64,000 nt of DNA. It comes from Stutzerimonas kunmingensis. Lineage in GTDB: Bacteria; Pseudomonadota; Gammaproteobacteria; Pseudomonadales; Pseudomonadaceae. Made by a program: the position numbers and the translations under genes. Shown here piece after piece: positions 38,813 to 48,552 of the stretch; position 1 is the stretch's first letter, and each line of letters begins with the position of its first letter. The stretch spans positions 186,001 through 250,000 of the forward strand of contig NZ_JACXXG010000002.1 of assembly GCF_014764705.1 (NCBI RefSeq). The letters run 5' to 3'. The notes under the pieces are model-generated. The model saw nothing but the letters and a program-made list of their open reading frames with translations. It ran no database searches and was not told the origin of the DNA.

Positions 38813-39304
38813 ATGCGCCTGGCCAGCCCTCGTTCCCTGTTCGCTGTCGCCTCTCTGGGCAGCGCCTTGTTGATTGCCATCGCGCTCTACATGGAGCACG
38901 TGATGGGGCTTGCGCCTTGTCCACTGTGCATCGTTCAGCGTATCTGCGTCATCGGTTTCGGCCTGATCTGCCTGGCGGCGGCGATTCACGGGCCGGCGAA
39001 GACGGGGCGGCGTATCTACTCCGGTTTCGCCCTGCTCTTCGTGGCTGTCGGCGCGGCCACGGCGATTCGCCAGATCTGGTTGCAGAGCGTACCGGCCGAT
39101 CAGCTGCCGACTTGCCTGCCGAGCCTCGAATACATGATGGAGGCGTTGCCGTTTCAGGAGATCGCGCGGCTGGTGCTGCACGGTACCGCCGAGTGCGCCG
39201 AGGTGAGCTGGACCATGCTCGGCCTGAGCATCCCCGAGTGGAGCCTGCTGGGCTTCATCGGCATGGCCATCGTCTGTGTGTGGCAACTGCTGCGTCGCGA
39301 CTGA
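38813..39304 (+). CDS. dsbB: Disulfide bond formation protein B
   Basis: 163-aa inner-membrane DsbB-like protein passing electrons from DsbA to quinone. Four membrane segments and two Cys pairs: C36-P-L-C39 in the first loop, and Cys101/Cys128 in the second periplasmic loop. AGTGGAG precedes the ATG. A CCACTA...TAGTGG inverted repeat spans the last 30 nt before the start and includes the SD. It follows the hem operon as in P. aeruginosa (DsbH). Confidence 0.88.
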   Translation: MRLASPRSLFAVASLGSALLIAIALYMEHVMGLAPCPLCIVQRICVIGFGLICLAAAIHGPAKTGRRIYSGFALLFVAVGAATAIRQIWLQSVPADQLPTCLPSLEYMMEALPFQEIARLVLHGTAECAEVSWTMLGLSIPEWSLLGFIGMAIVCVWQLLRRD

Positions 39305-39563
39305 ACCGATCTTTACCTTCCCCCGGCGAACTCCCGTCACGCTTGTGCGGTCTTCTTCTCGACGTGCGGCATCCACCCGGTGCCGCTGCGCTCGCAAGAT
39401 TCGTCGGCATTTTGCTTGATGCTTCGAGCAGCGCGGCATAGTCTGCTCGTGCGGTGACGGATTCTTGCCACTTGTCACCGTCACTCACCCAAAGGCCGAT
39501 ACCGAAAGACAAAAACGTCTCGGAATGGCGTAAAGCAACATCGATTAGGGAAGTGAGGTCATC

Positions 39564-40031
39564 ATGCTCGAGAGCTGTCGGAATGCCCAGGAACGCTGGG
39601 GTGGTGTACATCTGCTGATCGACCGTTGGTTGAACGAGCGCCACGCGCTTATCAATGCGTACGACGGGCTGCATACCGAGCGAGACGATGCCGCCGCTCG
39701 CCAGGCCCTGCAGCGGTTTTGCGAATATCTGGTCGACTACGTCTCTGCCGGCCACTTCGAAATCTATGAACAACTGCTCGCCGAGGCCGAAGCCTTCGGT
39801 GACGCTCGCGCCATCGAACTGGCCAAGCAGATCTATCCGCGTATCGAAACCATCACCCAGGTCTCGCTGGGCTTCAACGATCGTTGCGAGAAGGGCGATT
39901 GCCTGGGTAGCCCGGGCTTGGCCGATGAGCTCAAGAAACTCGGTCAGCTGTTGCATGAGCGGTTCGAGCTGGAAGACTGCCTGATCGAGGTGCTGCATAC
40001 CGCGCACAAGCAGGCGGCTGCTCCGGCCTGA
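39564..40031 (+). CDS. algQ: AlgQ (AlgR2), Rsd-family anti-sigma70
   Basis: 155-aa Rsd/AlgQ protein that sequesters sigma70 and affects alginate in P. aeruginosa. [27 protein letters not shown] is the conserved helix that contacts sigma70 region 4; [16 protein letters not shown] closes the helical bundle. The 259-bp gap upstream (39305-39563) has a CCGaaAGAC...GTCTCGG hairpin at 39502-39523 and no gene. AlgP follows on the same strand. Confidence 0.92.
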   Translation: MLESCRNAQERWGGVHLLIDRWLNERHALINAYDGLHTERDDAAARQALQRFCEYLVDYVSAGHFEIYEQLLAEAEAFGDARAIELAKQIYPRIETITQVSLGFNDRCEKGDCLGSPGLADELKKLGQLLHERFELEDCLIEVLHTAHKQAAAPA

Positions 40032-40133
40032 GATCTTCCATCCGCTTCGGCGGGTGTGGCGCTTCGCGTCCCCTGGCGGCCACCTGGCGGGCCGTCTAGT
40101 ATGGGGGCATCGTTCCCGCCAGGAGGCACTTTC

Positions 40134-40931
40134 ATGCCCGCGAAGAAGAAGTCGGTCACCACTCCGCTGCATCTGTTGCAGCAACTTTCCCACAGCCTCA
40201 TCGAGCATCTGGACAAAGCCTGCAGCCAGGCGATCAAGGATGCGGAAAGTGCGCTCGCCAAGCTGCAAAAGCAGCGTGGCAAGGCGCAAGACAAATTGAC
40301 CAAGGCGCGCGCCAAGCTCGACGAGGCCGGCAGCACGGGCAAGACCAAGGCGCAGACCAAAGCGCGCTCCCGGCTCGGCGAGCTGGAAGAGTCCCTTGCA
40401 TTGCTGCAGAGCCGGCAGAGCGAAACCCTGACCTACCTGGCCGACCTCAAGCGCGATGCCGAGCAGAGCCTGAAGCTGGCTCAGGGCATCCGCAAGGTCG
40501 CAGATGACGCTGACAAGGCCTTGCGCGCCCAGCAGCAGGCGACGGCCGTCAAGCCCGCCGCAACCTCCCGTCCGGCAGCGCGCAAGCCGGCCAGCAAGGC
40601 AGCGACAGCGCCGGCGGCTAAAACGCCAGCCAAGGCTCCAACGAAAGCACCGACCAAGACAGCAGCGAAGACATCAGCTGGCGGTGCCGCGGCCAAGCCT
40701 GCAGCCTCACGTCCAGCAACGGCCAAGGCACCGACTCGCGCCCGCTCGGCTACTGTGGCCAAACCCGCTGCGGCCGCGCAATCAGCTGACAGTGCAGCGC
40801 CCGCCGCGGCTGACTCAGCGGCCAAGCCTGCGACTGCGAAGCCCGCCGCCAAGGTCGTGGCGAAAAAGCCTGCCACTCGCAAACCTGCAGCCAAGCGCAC
40901 CGCGACTCAGACACCGGCCAGCTCCAGCTGA
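40134..40931 (+). CDS. algP: AlgP (AlgR3), histone H1-like regulator
   Basis: 265 aa. The N-terminal half is a helical domain (PAKKKSVTTPLHLLQQLSHSLIEHLDKAC) with a coiled coil to about 140; the C-terminal half is a basic low-complexity Lys-Pro-Ala tail with KPAA-type repeats, like eukaryotic H1. It binds DNA. ATG 40134 with GGAGG upstream is used rather than the earlier 40056. The 3' end overlaps the convergent TIGR02444 gene by 25 bp. Confidence 0.88.
   Translation: MPAKKKSVTTPLHLLQQLSHSLIEHLDKACSQAIKDAESALAKLQKQRGKAQDKLTKARAKLDEAGSTGKTKAQTKARSRLGELEESLALLQSRQSETLTYLADLKRDAEQSLKLAQGIRKVADDADKALRAQQQATAVKPAATSRPAARKPASKAATAPAAKTPAKAPTKAPTKTAAKTSAGGAAAKPAASRPATAKAPTRARSATVAKPAAAAQSADSAAPAAADSAAKPATAKPAAKVVAKKPATRKPAAKRTATQTPASSS
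40540..40925 (+). repeat. Low-complexity KPAA-coding repeat tract in algP
   Basis: Degenerate units of GCC/AAG/CCG codons giving KPAA, KAPTK, ATAKP motifs. Direct-repeat tracts of this kind rearrange in P. aeruginosa algP. I see no perfect long unit, so copy-number change would involve short imperfect repeats. Confidence 0.7.
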
Positions 40932-41383
40932 GTCTGATAGGCCGCGTTGCGCAGGGTTTCCAGCGCAACGCGGCAACTACCTTTCGGCGCAAGAGCGCTC
41001 AACCACTGGTTGGCGTCAGCGCTTTCGTCCCATTCGCGGCTTGCCGTCTGTAGCCGTTCCAGCAGGCTGCGCTCGGCTTGCAGTTCCAGTGTCTTGAGTG
41101 TTTTGCGCAGTTCTCGCAGCGCTTCGTCCTGTTCAGCCGGCGAGCGCCATGCCTGACGCAGTTCGCGCAGCGGCTCCACCACTATGTGTCGCCAGGGTGC
41201 AGCGACTTCTTCCAGCGCACACATCCGCTCCTGATTGCAGGCCACCCCGCGTGCTTCCAGCCAGGCCGCGCAGATCAGCACACAGACGTCCGCCCCCTGA
41301 CTTTGCAGTTCCAGGCAGGCAGTCTCGACCCCCTCTCGTGCATAGCAGTTGAGGGCAAACGTCCAGAGATCCAGGTTGGGCAT
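40907..41383 (-). CDS. TIGR02444 family protein
   Basis: 158 aa, MPNLDLWTFALNCYAREGVETACLELQ at the N-terminus, then GADVCVLICAAWLEARGVA. Conserved in pseudomonads; function unknown. The C-terminus is helical. It converges on algP with a 25-bp coding overlap and diverges from the ABC-F gene across 69 bp. Confidence 0.8.
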   Translation of the reverse strand: MPNLDLWTFALNCYAREGVETACLELQSQGADVCVLICAAWLEARGVACNQERMCALEEVAAPWRHIVVEPLRELRQAWRSPAEQDEALRELRKTLKTLELQAERSLLERLQTASREWDESADANQWLSALAPKGSCRVALETLRNAAYQTQLELAGV

Positions 41384-41452
41384 AAGTGGTACGCCTTTTT
41401 TTGCGGGTGGCCCGGCTGGCTTTCCAGGCGAACTGATAAACTCGCCGGCATT

Positions 41453-43363
41453 ATGATCCGACTCCAGAACCTCACTCTACAGCGTGGCCCTCAGCGTTTG
41501 CTGGAAGGCGCCGAGCTGACCCTGCACCCCGGCCAGAAGGCCGGCCTGATCGGCGCCAATGGCGCTGGCAAATCCACCCTCTTCGCGCTGCTGCGTGGCG
41601 AGCTGGTGCCCGACGGCGGCGATTGCCAGTTGCCGCCGGACTGGCGCATCGCGCACATGCGCCAGGAGATCGATACCCTCGATCGCCTGGCCGTGGACTA
41701 TGTGCTCGATGGCGACGTCGAGCTACGGCGCATTCAGCGCGAACTTGCCGCCGCCGAGCAGGCGCACGATGGCAACGCACTGGCGCGTCTGCACACTGAG
41801 TTGGACAACGTCGACGGCTACAGCGCCGACGCCCGTGCGCGCAAGTTGCTCGCCGGGCTGGGCTTTGCCAACGAGCAGATGACGCTGTCGGTCAGCAGCT
41901 TCTCCGGTGGCTGGCGCATGCGTCTCAACCTTGCTCAGGCACTGATGTGCCCGTCCGACCTGCTGCTGTTGGACGAACCGACCAACCACCTCGATCTCGA
42001 TGCGATCCTCTGGCTCGAGGACTGGCTCAAGGGCTATCCCGGCACCCTGCTGCTGATTTCCCACGACCGCGATTTCCTCGACTCGGTGGTCGATCACGTC
42101 ATCCATCTGGAACAGCGCAAACTGACGCTCTACCGCGGCGGCTACTCGGCCTTCGAGAGAACCCGCGCCGAGCGTCTGGCGCAGCAGCAGCAAGCCTTCG
42201 AGAAGCAGCAGGCGCAGCGCGCCCACATGGAAAGCTATATCCGCCGCTTCAAGGCCCAGGCGACCAAGGCACGCCAGGCCCAGAGCCGGATCAAGGCGCT
42301 GGAGCGCCTCGAGGAACTGGCGCCGGCGCACGTGGATTCGCCGTTCGACTTCCGCTTCCGCGAGGCGGACAAGGTGTCCAGCCCGTTGCTGGATCTCGCC
42401 GAAGGGCGCCTCGGCTACGGCGAAAAGGTGGTGTTGGACAAGGTCAAGCTGCAGCTGGTGCCCGGCGCGCGCATTGGTTTGCTGGGGCCGAATGGTGCCG
42501 GCAAGTCAACGCTGATCAAGACACTCTCTGCTGAACTGGCCCCGCTGTCCGGCCGCCTGCAGCGCGGTGAGAACCTGGCGGTCGGCTATTTCGCCCAGCA
42601 TCAGCTGGATTCGCTTGATCCCAAGGCCAGCCCCTTGCTGCACCTGCAGCGCATCGCTCCGGCCAAGCGCGAGCAGACGCTGCGTGATTTTCTCGGCGGC
42701 TTCGATTTCCGCGGCGCGCGCTGCGACGAGCCGGTGCTGAATTTTTCCGGCGGCGAGAAAGCGCGCCTGGCGCTAGCGCTGATCGCCTGGGGCAAGCCCA
42801 ACCTGTTGCTGCTCGACGAACCGACCAACCACCTCGACCTGGAAATGCGCCTGGCCCTGACGCTCGCCCTGCAGGATTTCGAAGGTGCGGTGCTGGTCGT
42901 ATCCCACGACCGTCATCTGCTCAAGAGCACCACCGACGAGTTCCTGTTGGTCGCCGACGGTCAGGTGCAGAGCTTCGACGGCGACCTTGAGGACTACGCA
43001 CGCTGGCTGGTGGATTACCGTGCGCGCCAGCAACCCATGGCCAGCAGCGAGCCTGCGGCGGACAGGACCGACAAGCGCGCCCAGCGTCAGGCCGCGGCCG
43101 CTTTGCGCCAGCAGTTGGCGCCGCACAAGCGCCAGGCGGACAAACTGGAGAAGGATCTAGCGATGGTGCACGAGAAGCTGGCGACGCTCGAGGCGCAGCT
43201 GGGCGACAGTGCGCTTTATGAGTCTGCTCGCAAGGACGAGTTGCGTGAGCTGCTGGCCAAGCAGGCCGAGCTGAAGGTTCGCGAAGGCGAGCTGGAGGAA
43301 GCCTGGCTGGAGGCGCTGGAAATACTCGAGAGCCTGCAGGCGCAACTGGAGGCCAGTGCATGA
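41453..43363 (+). CDS. yheS: ABC-F ATPase, YheS type
   Basis: 636 aa with two ABC cassettes and no membrane domain. Walker A GANGAGKSTLFALL and GPNGAGKSTLIKTL, signatures SSFSGGWRMRL and NFSGGEKARLAL, and two LLLLDEPTNHLDL Walker B boxes. The inter-domain linker (about residues 235-305, with arginine/lysine-rich ARQAQSRIKALERL) is the ribosome-facing P-site tip; a C-terminal coiled coil follows. Such factors act on stalled or early-elongating ribosomes. The start ATG at 41453 fits the family; the ORF opens earlier without similarity. Overlaps the MscS gene by 4 bp. Confidence 0.9.
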   Translation: MIRLQNLTLQRGPQRLLEGAELTLHPGQKAGLIGANGAGKSTLFALLRGELVPDGGDCQLPPDWRIAHMRQEIDTLDRLAVDYVLDGDVELRRIQRELAAAEQAHDGNALARLHTELDNVDGYSADARARKLLAGLGFANEQMTLSVSSFSGGWRMRLNLAQALMCPSDLLLLDEPTNHLDLDAILWLEDWLKGYPGTLLLISHDRDFLDSVVDHVIHLEQRKLTLYRGGYSAFERTRAERLAQQQQAFEKQQAQRAHMESYIRRFKAQATKARQAQSRIKALERLEELAPAHVDSPFDFRFREADKVSSPLLDLAEGRLGYGEKVVLDKVKLQLVPGARIGLLGPNGAGKSTLIKTLSAELAPLSGRLQRGENLAVGYFAQHQLDSLDPKASPLLHLQRIAPAKREQTLRDFLGGFDFRGARCDEPVLNFSGGEKARLALALIAWGKPNLLLLDEPTNHLDLEMRLALTLALQDFEGAVLVVSHDRHLLKSTTDEFLLVADGQVQSFDGDLEDYARWLVDYRARQQPMASSEPAADRTDKRAQRQAAAALRQQLAPHKRQADKLEKDLAMVHEKLATLEAQLGDSALYESARKDELRELLAKQAELKVREGELEEAWLEALEILESLQAQLEASA

Positions 43364-43941
43364 GCGAACCCTGGCTGACATTGGTTGAAGAATGGCGCTT
43401 GCAGTGGATGCTGGGCTTGCAGGTGCTGTTGATCCTGCTGGTCGCCTATGTCCTGCAACGCTTGGTCGCCCGTGGACTGACTCGGCTGTCGTCGCGTTAC
43501 CCGTTGCCGCCGGAATTGCTGATCCCGGTGCGCGGCGGTATTCGCTGGTTCATCATCGGCGGCGCGCTGCTCATGGTACTGGAGCGCTTCGGCGTCTCTG
43601 CCACCGTGCTGTGGACAGCCATCTCCGGGTTCGTCGCGGTGGCGGCCATCGCCTTCTTCGCGATCTGGAGCGTGCTGTCCAACCTGCTCTGTGCGGTGCT
43701 CATCCTCACTGTCGGCCCGTTCCGGCTGGGCGATGTGGTGGAAATTGTCGAGGCGTTCGACAAGCCGATCGTCAAGGGTCGGGTCATAGACATCAATCTG
43801 GTCTACACCACCCTGGAAGAGGTGGCCGAAGCCGGCACCGGCGCCATCGTGCAGGTGCCCAACAGCCTGTTCTTCCAGAAGGCCGTACGCCGTTGGCGTG
43901 GCAGCGAAGTGCAACTCTATAACCGTAACTCCAACGAGTAA
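43360..43941 (+). CDS. Small mechanosensitive ion channel (MscS family)
   Basis: 193 aa. Three hydrophobic segments in the first 100 residues, then the pore-helix-like FVAVAAIAFFAIWSVLSNLLCAVLIL and the beta domain PFRLGDVVEIVEAFDKPIVKGRVIDINLVYTTLEE. It lacks the large C-terminal vestibule of E. coli MscS (286 aa). ATGA overlap with the ABC-F gene and 8 bp to the TerC gene indicate one operon. Confidence 0.83.
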   Translation: MSEPWLTLVEEWRLQWMLGLQVLLILLVAYVLQRLVARGLTRLSSRYPLPPELLIPVRGGIRWFIIGGALLMVLERFGVSATVLWTAISGFVAVAAIAFFAIWSVLSNLLCAVLILTVGPFRLGDVVEIVEAFDKPIVKGRVIDINLVYTTLEEVAEAGTGAIVQVPNSLFFQKAVRRWRGSEVQLYNRNSNE

Positions 43942-43949
43942 GAACCCTC

Positions 43950-44711
43950 ATGGAATGGCTCAGCAACCCTGAGATATGGGTCGCCTTTCTGACCCTGACC
44001 GCCCTGGAAATCGTCCTCGGCATCGACAACATCATCTTCATTTCGATTCTGGTCAGCCGCCTGCCCAAGGAGCAGCAGCCGAAGGCGCGCTTCTTCGGCC
44101 TGGCGCTGGCCATGGGCACGCGGATCCTGCTGCTGCTATCCATCGCCTGGGTTATGCGCCTGACCAATGACTTGTTCACGGTGCTGGGCGAGGGCGTTTC
44201 CGGGCGCGACCTGATCCTGTTCTTCGGAGGCCTGTTCCTCCTGTTCAAGAGCACCATGGAGATCTGGCACAGCGTCGAAGGCGAGGAAGAGGAGCAGGCT
44301 GCGGGCGGCGCCGTGGTAAAGGCCGGGTTTATCGGGATCATCCTGCAGATCGCGGTGATCGACATCATCTTCTCGCTGGACTCGGTGATCACGGCGGTCG
44401 GTCTGGTGCAGAACGTCCCGGTGATGGTCGCGGCGATCGTCATCGCGGTGCTGGTGATGATGCTGGCTGCCGGTACCATCAGCGAGTTCATCGACCAGCA
44501 CCCGACGCTGAAGATTCTGGCGCTGTCGTTCCTCATCGTCGTCGGCACGCTGCTCATCGCCGAAGCCTTCGATGTGCATGTGCCGAAGGGCTACGTCTAC
44601 TTCGCCATGGCTTTCTCGCTGGGCGTCGAGGCACTGAACATTCGCATGCGCAAGGCGATGAAGCGCAAGCTCAAAGAGCCGGTAAAGCTGGGCAAGGGCT
44701 CGCCGGACTGA
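43950..44711 (+). CDS. TerC family integral membrane protein
   Basis: 253 aa with about seven membrane segments. The family acidic motifs ALEIVLGIDNIIFISILVSRLP and DIIFSLDSVITAVG are intact, as in metal-ion exporters such as YoaE/Alx-type proteins. Manganese or other metal efflux is a family inference. An acidic loop (EGEEEEQAAGG) lies mid-protein. Ends 50 bp before the LysE gene. Confidence 0.85.
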   Translation: MEWLSNPEIWVAFLTLTALEIVLGIDNIIFISILVSRLPKEQQPKARFFGLALAMGTRILLLLSIAWVMRLTNDLFTVLGEGVSGRDLILFFGGLFLLFKSTMEIWHSVEGEEEEQAAGGAVVKAGFIGIILQIAVIDIIFSLDSVITAVGLVQNVPVMVAAIVIAVLVMMLAAGTISEFIDQHPTLKILALSFLIVVGTLLIAEAFDVHVPKGYVYFAMAFSLGVEALNIRMRKAMKRKLKEPVKLGKGSPD

Positions 44712-44761
44712 ACCGAAGCGCCGGCCTGGCGGCCGGCGCTCGTTGAATGGAGGTAATCAGC

Positions 44762-45394
44762 ATGTCCCTGGAATCCTGGCTCGCGTTCTTCGTTGCCTGT
44801 TGGGTGATCAGCCTGTCCCCGGGTGCCGGCGCCATCGCGTCGATGTCCTGCGGGCTGCAGTACGGCTTCTGGCGCGGCTACTGGAATGCCATCGGCCTGC
44901 AGCTGGCGTTGGTGCTGCAGATCGCCGTGGTCGCGGCGGGCGTCGGTGCGGTGCTGGCCACGTCGGAACTGGCATTCAGCCTGATCAAGTGGTTCGGCGT
45001 CGGCTATCTGCTCTGGCTGGCCTGGAAGCAGTGGCAGGCGCAGCCCGAGGCGCTGGATGATTCCGCCGCCCCGCGACCCATCGGCAGGCCGCTGAGCCTG
45101 ATGCTGCGCGGGTTTGTGGTCAACGCCAGCAACCCCAAGGCAATCGTTTTCATCCTCGCCGTACTGCCGCAGTTTCTCGACCCGCAGCGGCCGTTGCTGC
45201 TGCAATACAGCGAGATGGCCGCGACCATGGTGGTGGTCGACCTGATCGTCATGGCCGGCTACACCGGGCTGGCGGCGAAAGTGCTGCGGCTGTTGCGCAC
45301 GCCGCGTCAGCAGCGCCTGGTCAACCGCAGTTTCGCCGCAATGTTCGCCGGCGCGGCGGCGCTGCTGGCGACGGTAAGGCACGCGGTGGCATGA
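44762..45394 (+). CDS. LysE/RhtB family amino-acid exporter
   Basis: 210-aa inner-membrane exporter. The N-terminal SPGAGAIASMSCGLQYG is the LysE/RhtB signature, followed by about six membrane segments (GLQLALVLQIAVVAAGVGAVL, LVNRSFAAMFAGAAALLATV). The ATG at 44762 has GGAGG 8 nt upstream. The substrate is unknown. It overlaps the start of the DUF188 gene. Confidence 0.85.
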   Translation: MSLESWLAFFVACWVISLSPGAGAIASMSCGLQYGFWRGYWNAIGLQLALVLQIAVVAAGVGAVLATSELAFSLIKWFGVGYLLWLAWKQWQAQPEALDDSAAPRPIGRPLSLMLRGFVVNASNPKAIVFILAVLPQFLDPQRPLLLQYSEMAATMVVVDLIVMAGYTGLAAKVLRLLRTPRQQRLVNRSFAAMFAGAAALLATVRHAVA

Positions 45395-45408
45395 GCGAGG
45401 CAACCGCC

Positions 45409-45864
45409 ATGCGCGTGTGGATCGATGCCGATGCCTGCCCGCGCGCAGCCAAGGACCAGGTGATCAAGTTCGCCCTCAAACGGCGGTTCGAGGTGCTGCT
45501 GGTTGCCGGCCAGAGCCAGGTCAAGCCGGCGTTCGCCTGCGTGCGGCTGATCGTGGTGCCGAGCGGGCCGGATGCAGCCGATGACTATCTGGTCAAACAT
45601 GCCGAGCCCGGTGATCTGGTGATCTGCAGCGACGTTCCGCTGGCCGATCGACTGGTGAAGAAGGGCGTCGCGGCGCTCGACCCGCGCGGTCGCGAGTTCG
45701 ACGAGCGCAACATGGGCGAGCGGCTGGCGGTGCGCAACCTGTTCACCGATCTACGCGATCAGGGCCAGATGGGCGGCGGCCAGGGGGCCTACAGCGAGCG
45801 CGACCGCCAGACCTTCGCCAATTCCCTGGATCGCCTGCTCACGCGATTGTCGCGCCCGCAGTGA
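45409..45864 (+). CDS. yaiI: YaiI/YqxD family protein (DUF188)
   Basis: 151 aa. MRVWIDADACPRAAKDQVIKFA contains the conserved DADACP, and GDLVICSDVPLADRLVKKG and RGREFDERNMGERL follow. Function unknown; a PIN-like nuclease fold is proposed. Two starts are possible: ATG 45391, overlapping LysE in ATGA, and ATG 45409, which matches other members and has GCGAGG upstream. The 3' end overlaps the convergent MHYT gene by 26 bp. Confidence 0.85.
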   Translation: MRVWIDADACPRAAKDQVIKFALKRRFEVLLVAGQSQVKPAFACVRLIVVPSGPDAADDYLVKHAEPGDLVICSDVPLADRLVKKGVAALDPRGREFDERNMGERLAVRNLFTDLRDQGQMGGGQGAYSERDRQTFANSLDRLLTRLSRPQ

Positions 45865-47973
45865 GCGGCCGCCGCGCGGCCAGCCAGTCGCGCAGTGCCG
45901 ACAATGGCAGCGGGCGGCTGTAGTAGTAGCCCTGGATGTAATCGCAGCCGTTTTCGCGCAGGTAGGCCAGCTGTACCTCCTCCTCGACGCCTTCGGCCAC
46001 CACCTTGAGACCGAGTTTATGCGCCATGGCGATGATCGCCGCGGTGATGGCGCGGTCATTGGCCTGCTCGGCGATTTCCTGAACGAAGGCGCGGTCGACC
46101 TTGGGGGTGTCCACCGGCAGCTTGCGCAGGTAGGCCAGCGAGGAATAGCCGCTGCCGAAATCATCGATGGACACCTTCACCCCGAGCTCACGGACGGCAT
46201 CGAGGGTGCGCACCGCCGCGCCAAGGCTGTTCATCAGTGCATTCTCGGTGACTTCCACGGTCAGCCGCGCCGGGTCGAGACCGGTACGTTCGAGAATGCG
46301 CGCGACGACCTCCGGCATCTGCAGATTGGACAGGTTGAGCGCTGAGCAATTGACCGCTACCCGCAGGTCGTAGCCCTCATCGAGCAAGGCGACCAGGTCG
46401 GCACAGGCGCGGCGCGCGACCCAGGCGTCCAGCTCGGCGACGAAACCGTGTTGCTCGGCCAGTCCGACGAAGCGCTCGGGGCTGATGAAACCCTGCTGCG
46501 GATGCTGCCAGCGCACCAGCGCCTCGAGGCTCACCGGCTCGCCGCTGCGGCCATCGACGATGGGCTGATAGTTCACGCTGAGGAGGTTTTCGTTCAGTGC
46601 CCGGCGCAGGTCCTGTTCCAGCGACAGATCCTCCTGGGCGCGCAGTTCCAGAGCGGGGTTGAAGCGCAGGCTGCGGTTGCGGCCGCTGGCCTTGCACTTG
46701 CCGACCGCGAGGCCTGCGTGGCGGAACAGCGCATCGAAGTTCAGGCCGTCTTCGGGGTACTGGCTGATGCCGATGCTGGCGGTCAGGCGCAGCTGGGTGT
46801 CGCCGAGGGTGAAGGGCGCAGCTGTTCGAGGATGTGGTTGGCCAGCGCTTGGGCCTGCTCCCACTGGCCGAGGGTCAAGACGCAGAACTCGTCGCCGGAG
46901 AAGCGCGCCAGCATGTCGTGCTGACCGAGTACCGCGCGGATTCGATGCGCCGCCTGTTGCAATGCCAGGTCGCCGCTGCGGTGGCCGAGGCTGTCGTTGA
47001 TGCGCTTGAAGTTGTCCAGATCCACCACCAGCACGGCCAGCGCCTGACGTTCCTCGCGCGCGGCCAGGACCTGGGTGACCATCTCGGTGAAGGCGCGACC
47101 GTTGAACAGGTTGGTCAGCGGGTCGTAATGGGTCATCGCGTTTAGCTGGTGCTCGGCCTGGTCGAGTGCCTGGCGTTGCTCGCTGAAGCGCTGCTCGGCC
47201 CAGCTGGCGGCGATGCCGGTGACGATCACCAGCAGGGCGACCAGACCGATTGCCGAGGCGAGGACGGCATGCTGGCCGCCATGACTGCCGAACGGGGCGG
47301 TGTGCTCCAGCATGTGGGCGGGGACTGCCAGGGTCAGCGCATGCATGCCGGTGTAGTGCATCGAAACGATCGCCGCGCCCATCAACAGGCTGCAGAGCAG
47401 GCGCTGCCAGTGCTGATGCCGGCTCTGGCTGGCGCGGAAGTGAAACCCCAGAACCAGTGCGGCGATCGAGGCGACGATGGCGATCAGCACCGAGGCGGCG
47501 AAGGCCAGCGGCGCGTAGTAGAGCGTGGCCAACGAGCGGATCGCCGCCATCCCGGTGTAGTGCATGGCGGCGATGCCGATGCCGGCGGCCGTGCCGGCCA
47601 GCGCGTACTGCGGCACACTGAGGCGATCGCGGCCGAGCAGACGCATCACCACATAGGACACGGCCATGGCGATCAGCAGCGAAAGCAGGGTGATGCGATG
47701 GTCGTAGCTGATATCCAGTGGCGCGCTGAAGGCCAGCATGCCGATGAAGTGCATCGACCAGATGCCACCACCCAGAGCGAACGCGCCGACCCAACGCCAC
47801 AAGTCGCGGCCGCGCGGGCTGCCGCTGCGGCTGACCCGCTTGGCCAGCGCCAGTGCGGTGAACGCCGGCGCGCTGGCGACCAGGTAGGAGAGAACGACCA
47901 GCAGAGGGTCGTGACTGTGGCCGAGCAGGGCAATCTGGTCGGCGGGAAGGTCGGAAAACAGAAGTCTGGACAC
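45839..47973 (-). pseudogene. MHYT-GGDEF-EAL c-di-GMP protein split by a single-base frameshift
   Basis: The upstream frame encodes an MHYT sensor (three motifs: SMHFIGM, AAMHYTGM, SMHYTGM in seven membrane segments) and a GGDEF whose motif is SGDEF (RFSGDEFCVL). It ends in a TGA at 46783. A second frame carries the end of the GGDEF domain from about LGDTQLRL and the whole EAL (EALVRWQHPQQG, DDFGSGYSSL). Adding one base to the CCC run at 46814-46816 (minus strand) joins them with QLRPFTLGDTQLRL. Start GTG 47973 is tentative. P. aeruginosa MucR and NbdA have this architecture. It is either a true loss or a sequencing error. Confidence 0.8.
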
Positions 47974-48084
47974 GCGGCGGCACTCGAACAGTCGGGCGTC
48001 CTGCCTCGTGAGAATAGTGGCGCATGGCCATCTTCGGCAGAGTGTACGAGAGGTCACCCTGGCCGCCAATCTCCTATCGGCTGA

Positions 48085-48552
48085 TCAACCGCAAAGATAA
48101 GTGCCGGTGCCCACGGCGATCAGGGTGCCCAGTTCGTTGTGCAGCTCAGAACGCACCACCGCGACCTTGTTGCCCGAGCGCAGCAGCATCGCACTGGCAC
48201 TGAAGCGGGTGCCTCGGCCTGGGCGCAGGTAGTCGATGCGCAGGTCGATGGTGCCCAGCCGGGAAAGCCGTGTGGCGCGCTCCTGGGTGGTCAGATGGCG
48301 ATGCTTGTCGAAGGCGCCGAGCATTGCCATTGCCCCGCCGGCCACGTCCAGCAGCGAGGCGATGACCCCGCCATGCAGGATGCCGTGGACGAAGTTGCCG
48401 ACCAGCTCCGGCTTCATCGGCAGGTGCATGACGACCTGGGAGGTCGATACCTCGTCCAGTTCGATGCCCAGCGCCTGGTTGAAGGGGATGCGTTCGAACA
48501 TCTGGCGTACCGCCTGGGCCTGCTCGGCGAGCAGGGCGTCGTCGTGGTTCAT
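48085..48552 (-). CDS. Hot-dog fold acyl-CoA thioesterase (YigI/PaaI type)
   Basis: 155 aa. The hot-dog signature is NFVHGILHGGVIASLLDVAGG followed by LSRLGTIDLRIDYLRPGR. E. coli YigI acts on medium and long-chain acyl-CoA. 111 bp separates it from the upstream MHYT start. Whether it uses aryl or acyl substrates is not visible. Confidence 0.83.
   Translation of the reverse strand: MNHDDALLAEQAQAVRQMFERIPFNQALGIELDEVSTSQVVMHLPMKPELVGNFVHGILHGGVIASLLDVAGGAMAMLGAFDKHRHLTTQERATRLSRLGTIDLRIDYLRPGRGTRFSASAMLLRSGNKVAVVRSELHNELGTLIAVGTGTYLCG

Noticed and set aside
40540..40925. Repeat tract considered as a CRISPR or minisatellite
   Set aside because: Units are short, imperfect and codon-phased inside algP with no unique spacers.
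48022..48031. ATG start at 48031 in the downstream frame of the MHYT gene
   Set aside because: Upstream of the frameshift that frame encodes Arg/Pro-rich nonsense; the membrane MHYT motifs are in the other frame.
47149..48084. 311-aa plus-strand open frame opposite the MHYT domain
   Set aside because: Gly/Gln/Asp-rich antisense translation without conserved motifs. The MHYT motifs in the minus strand are unambiguous.
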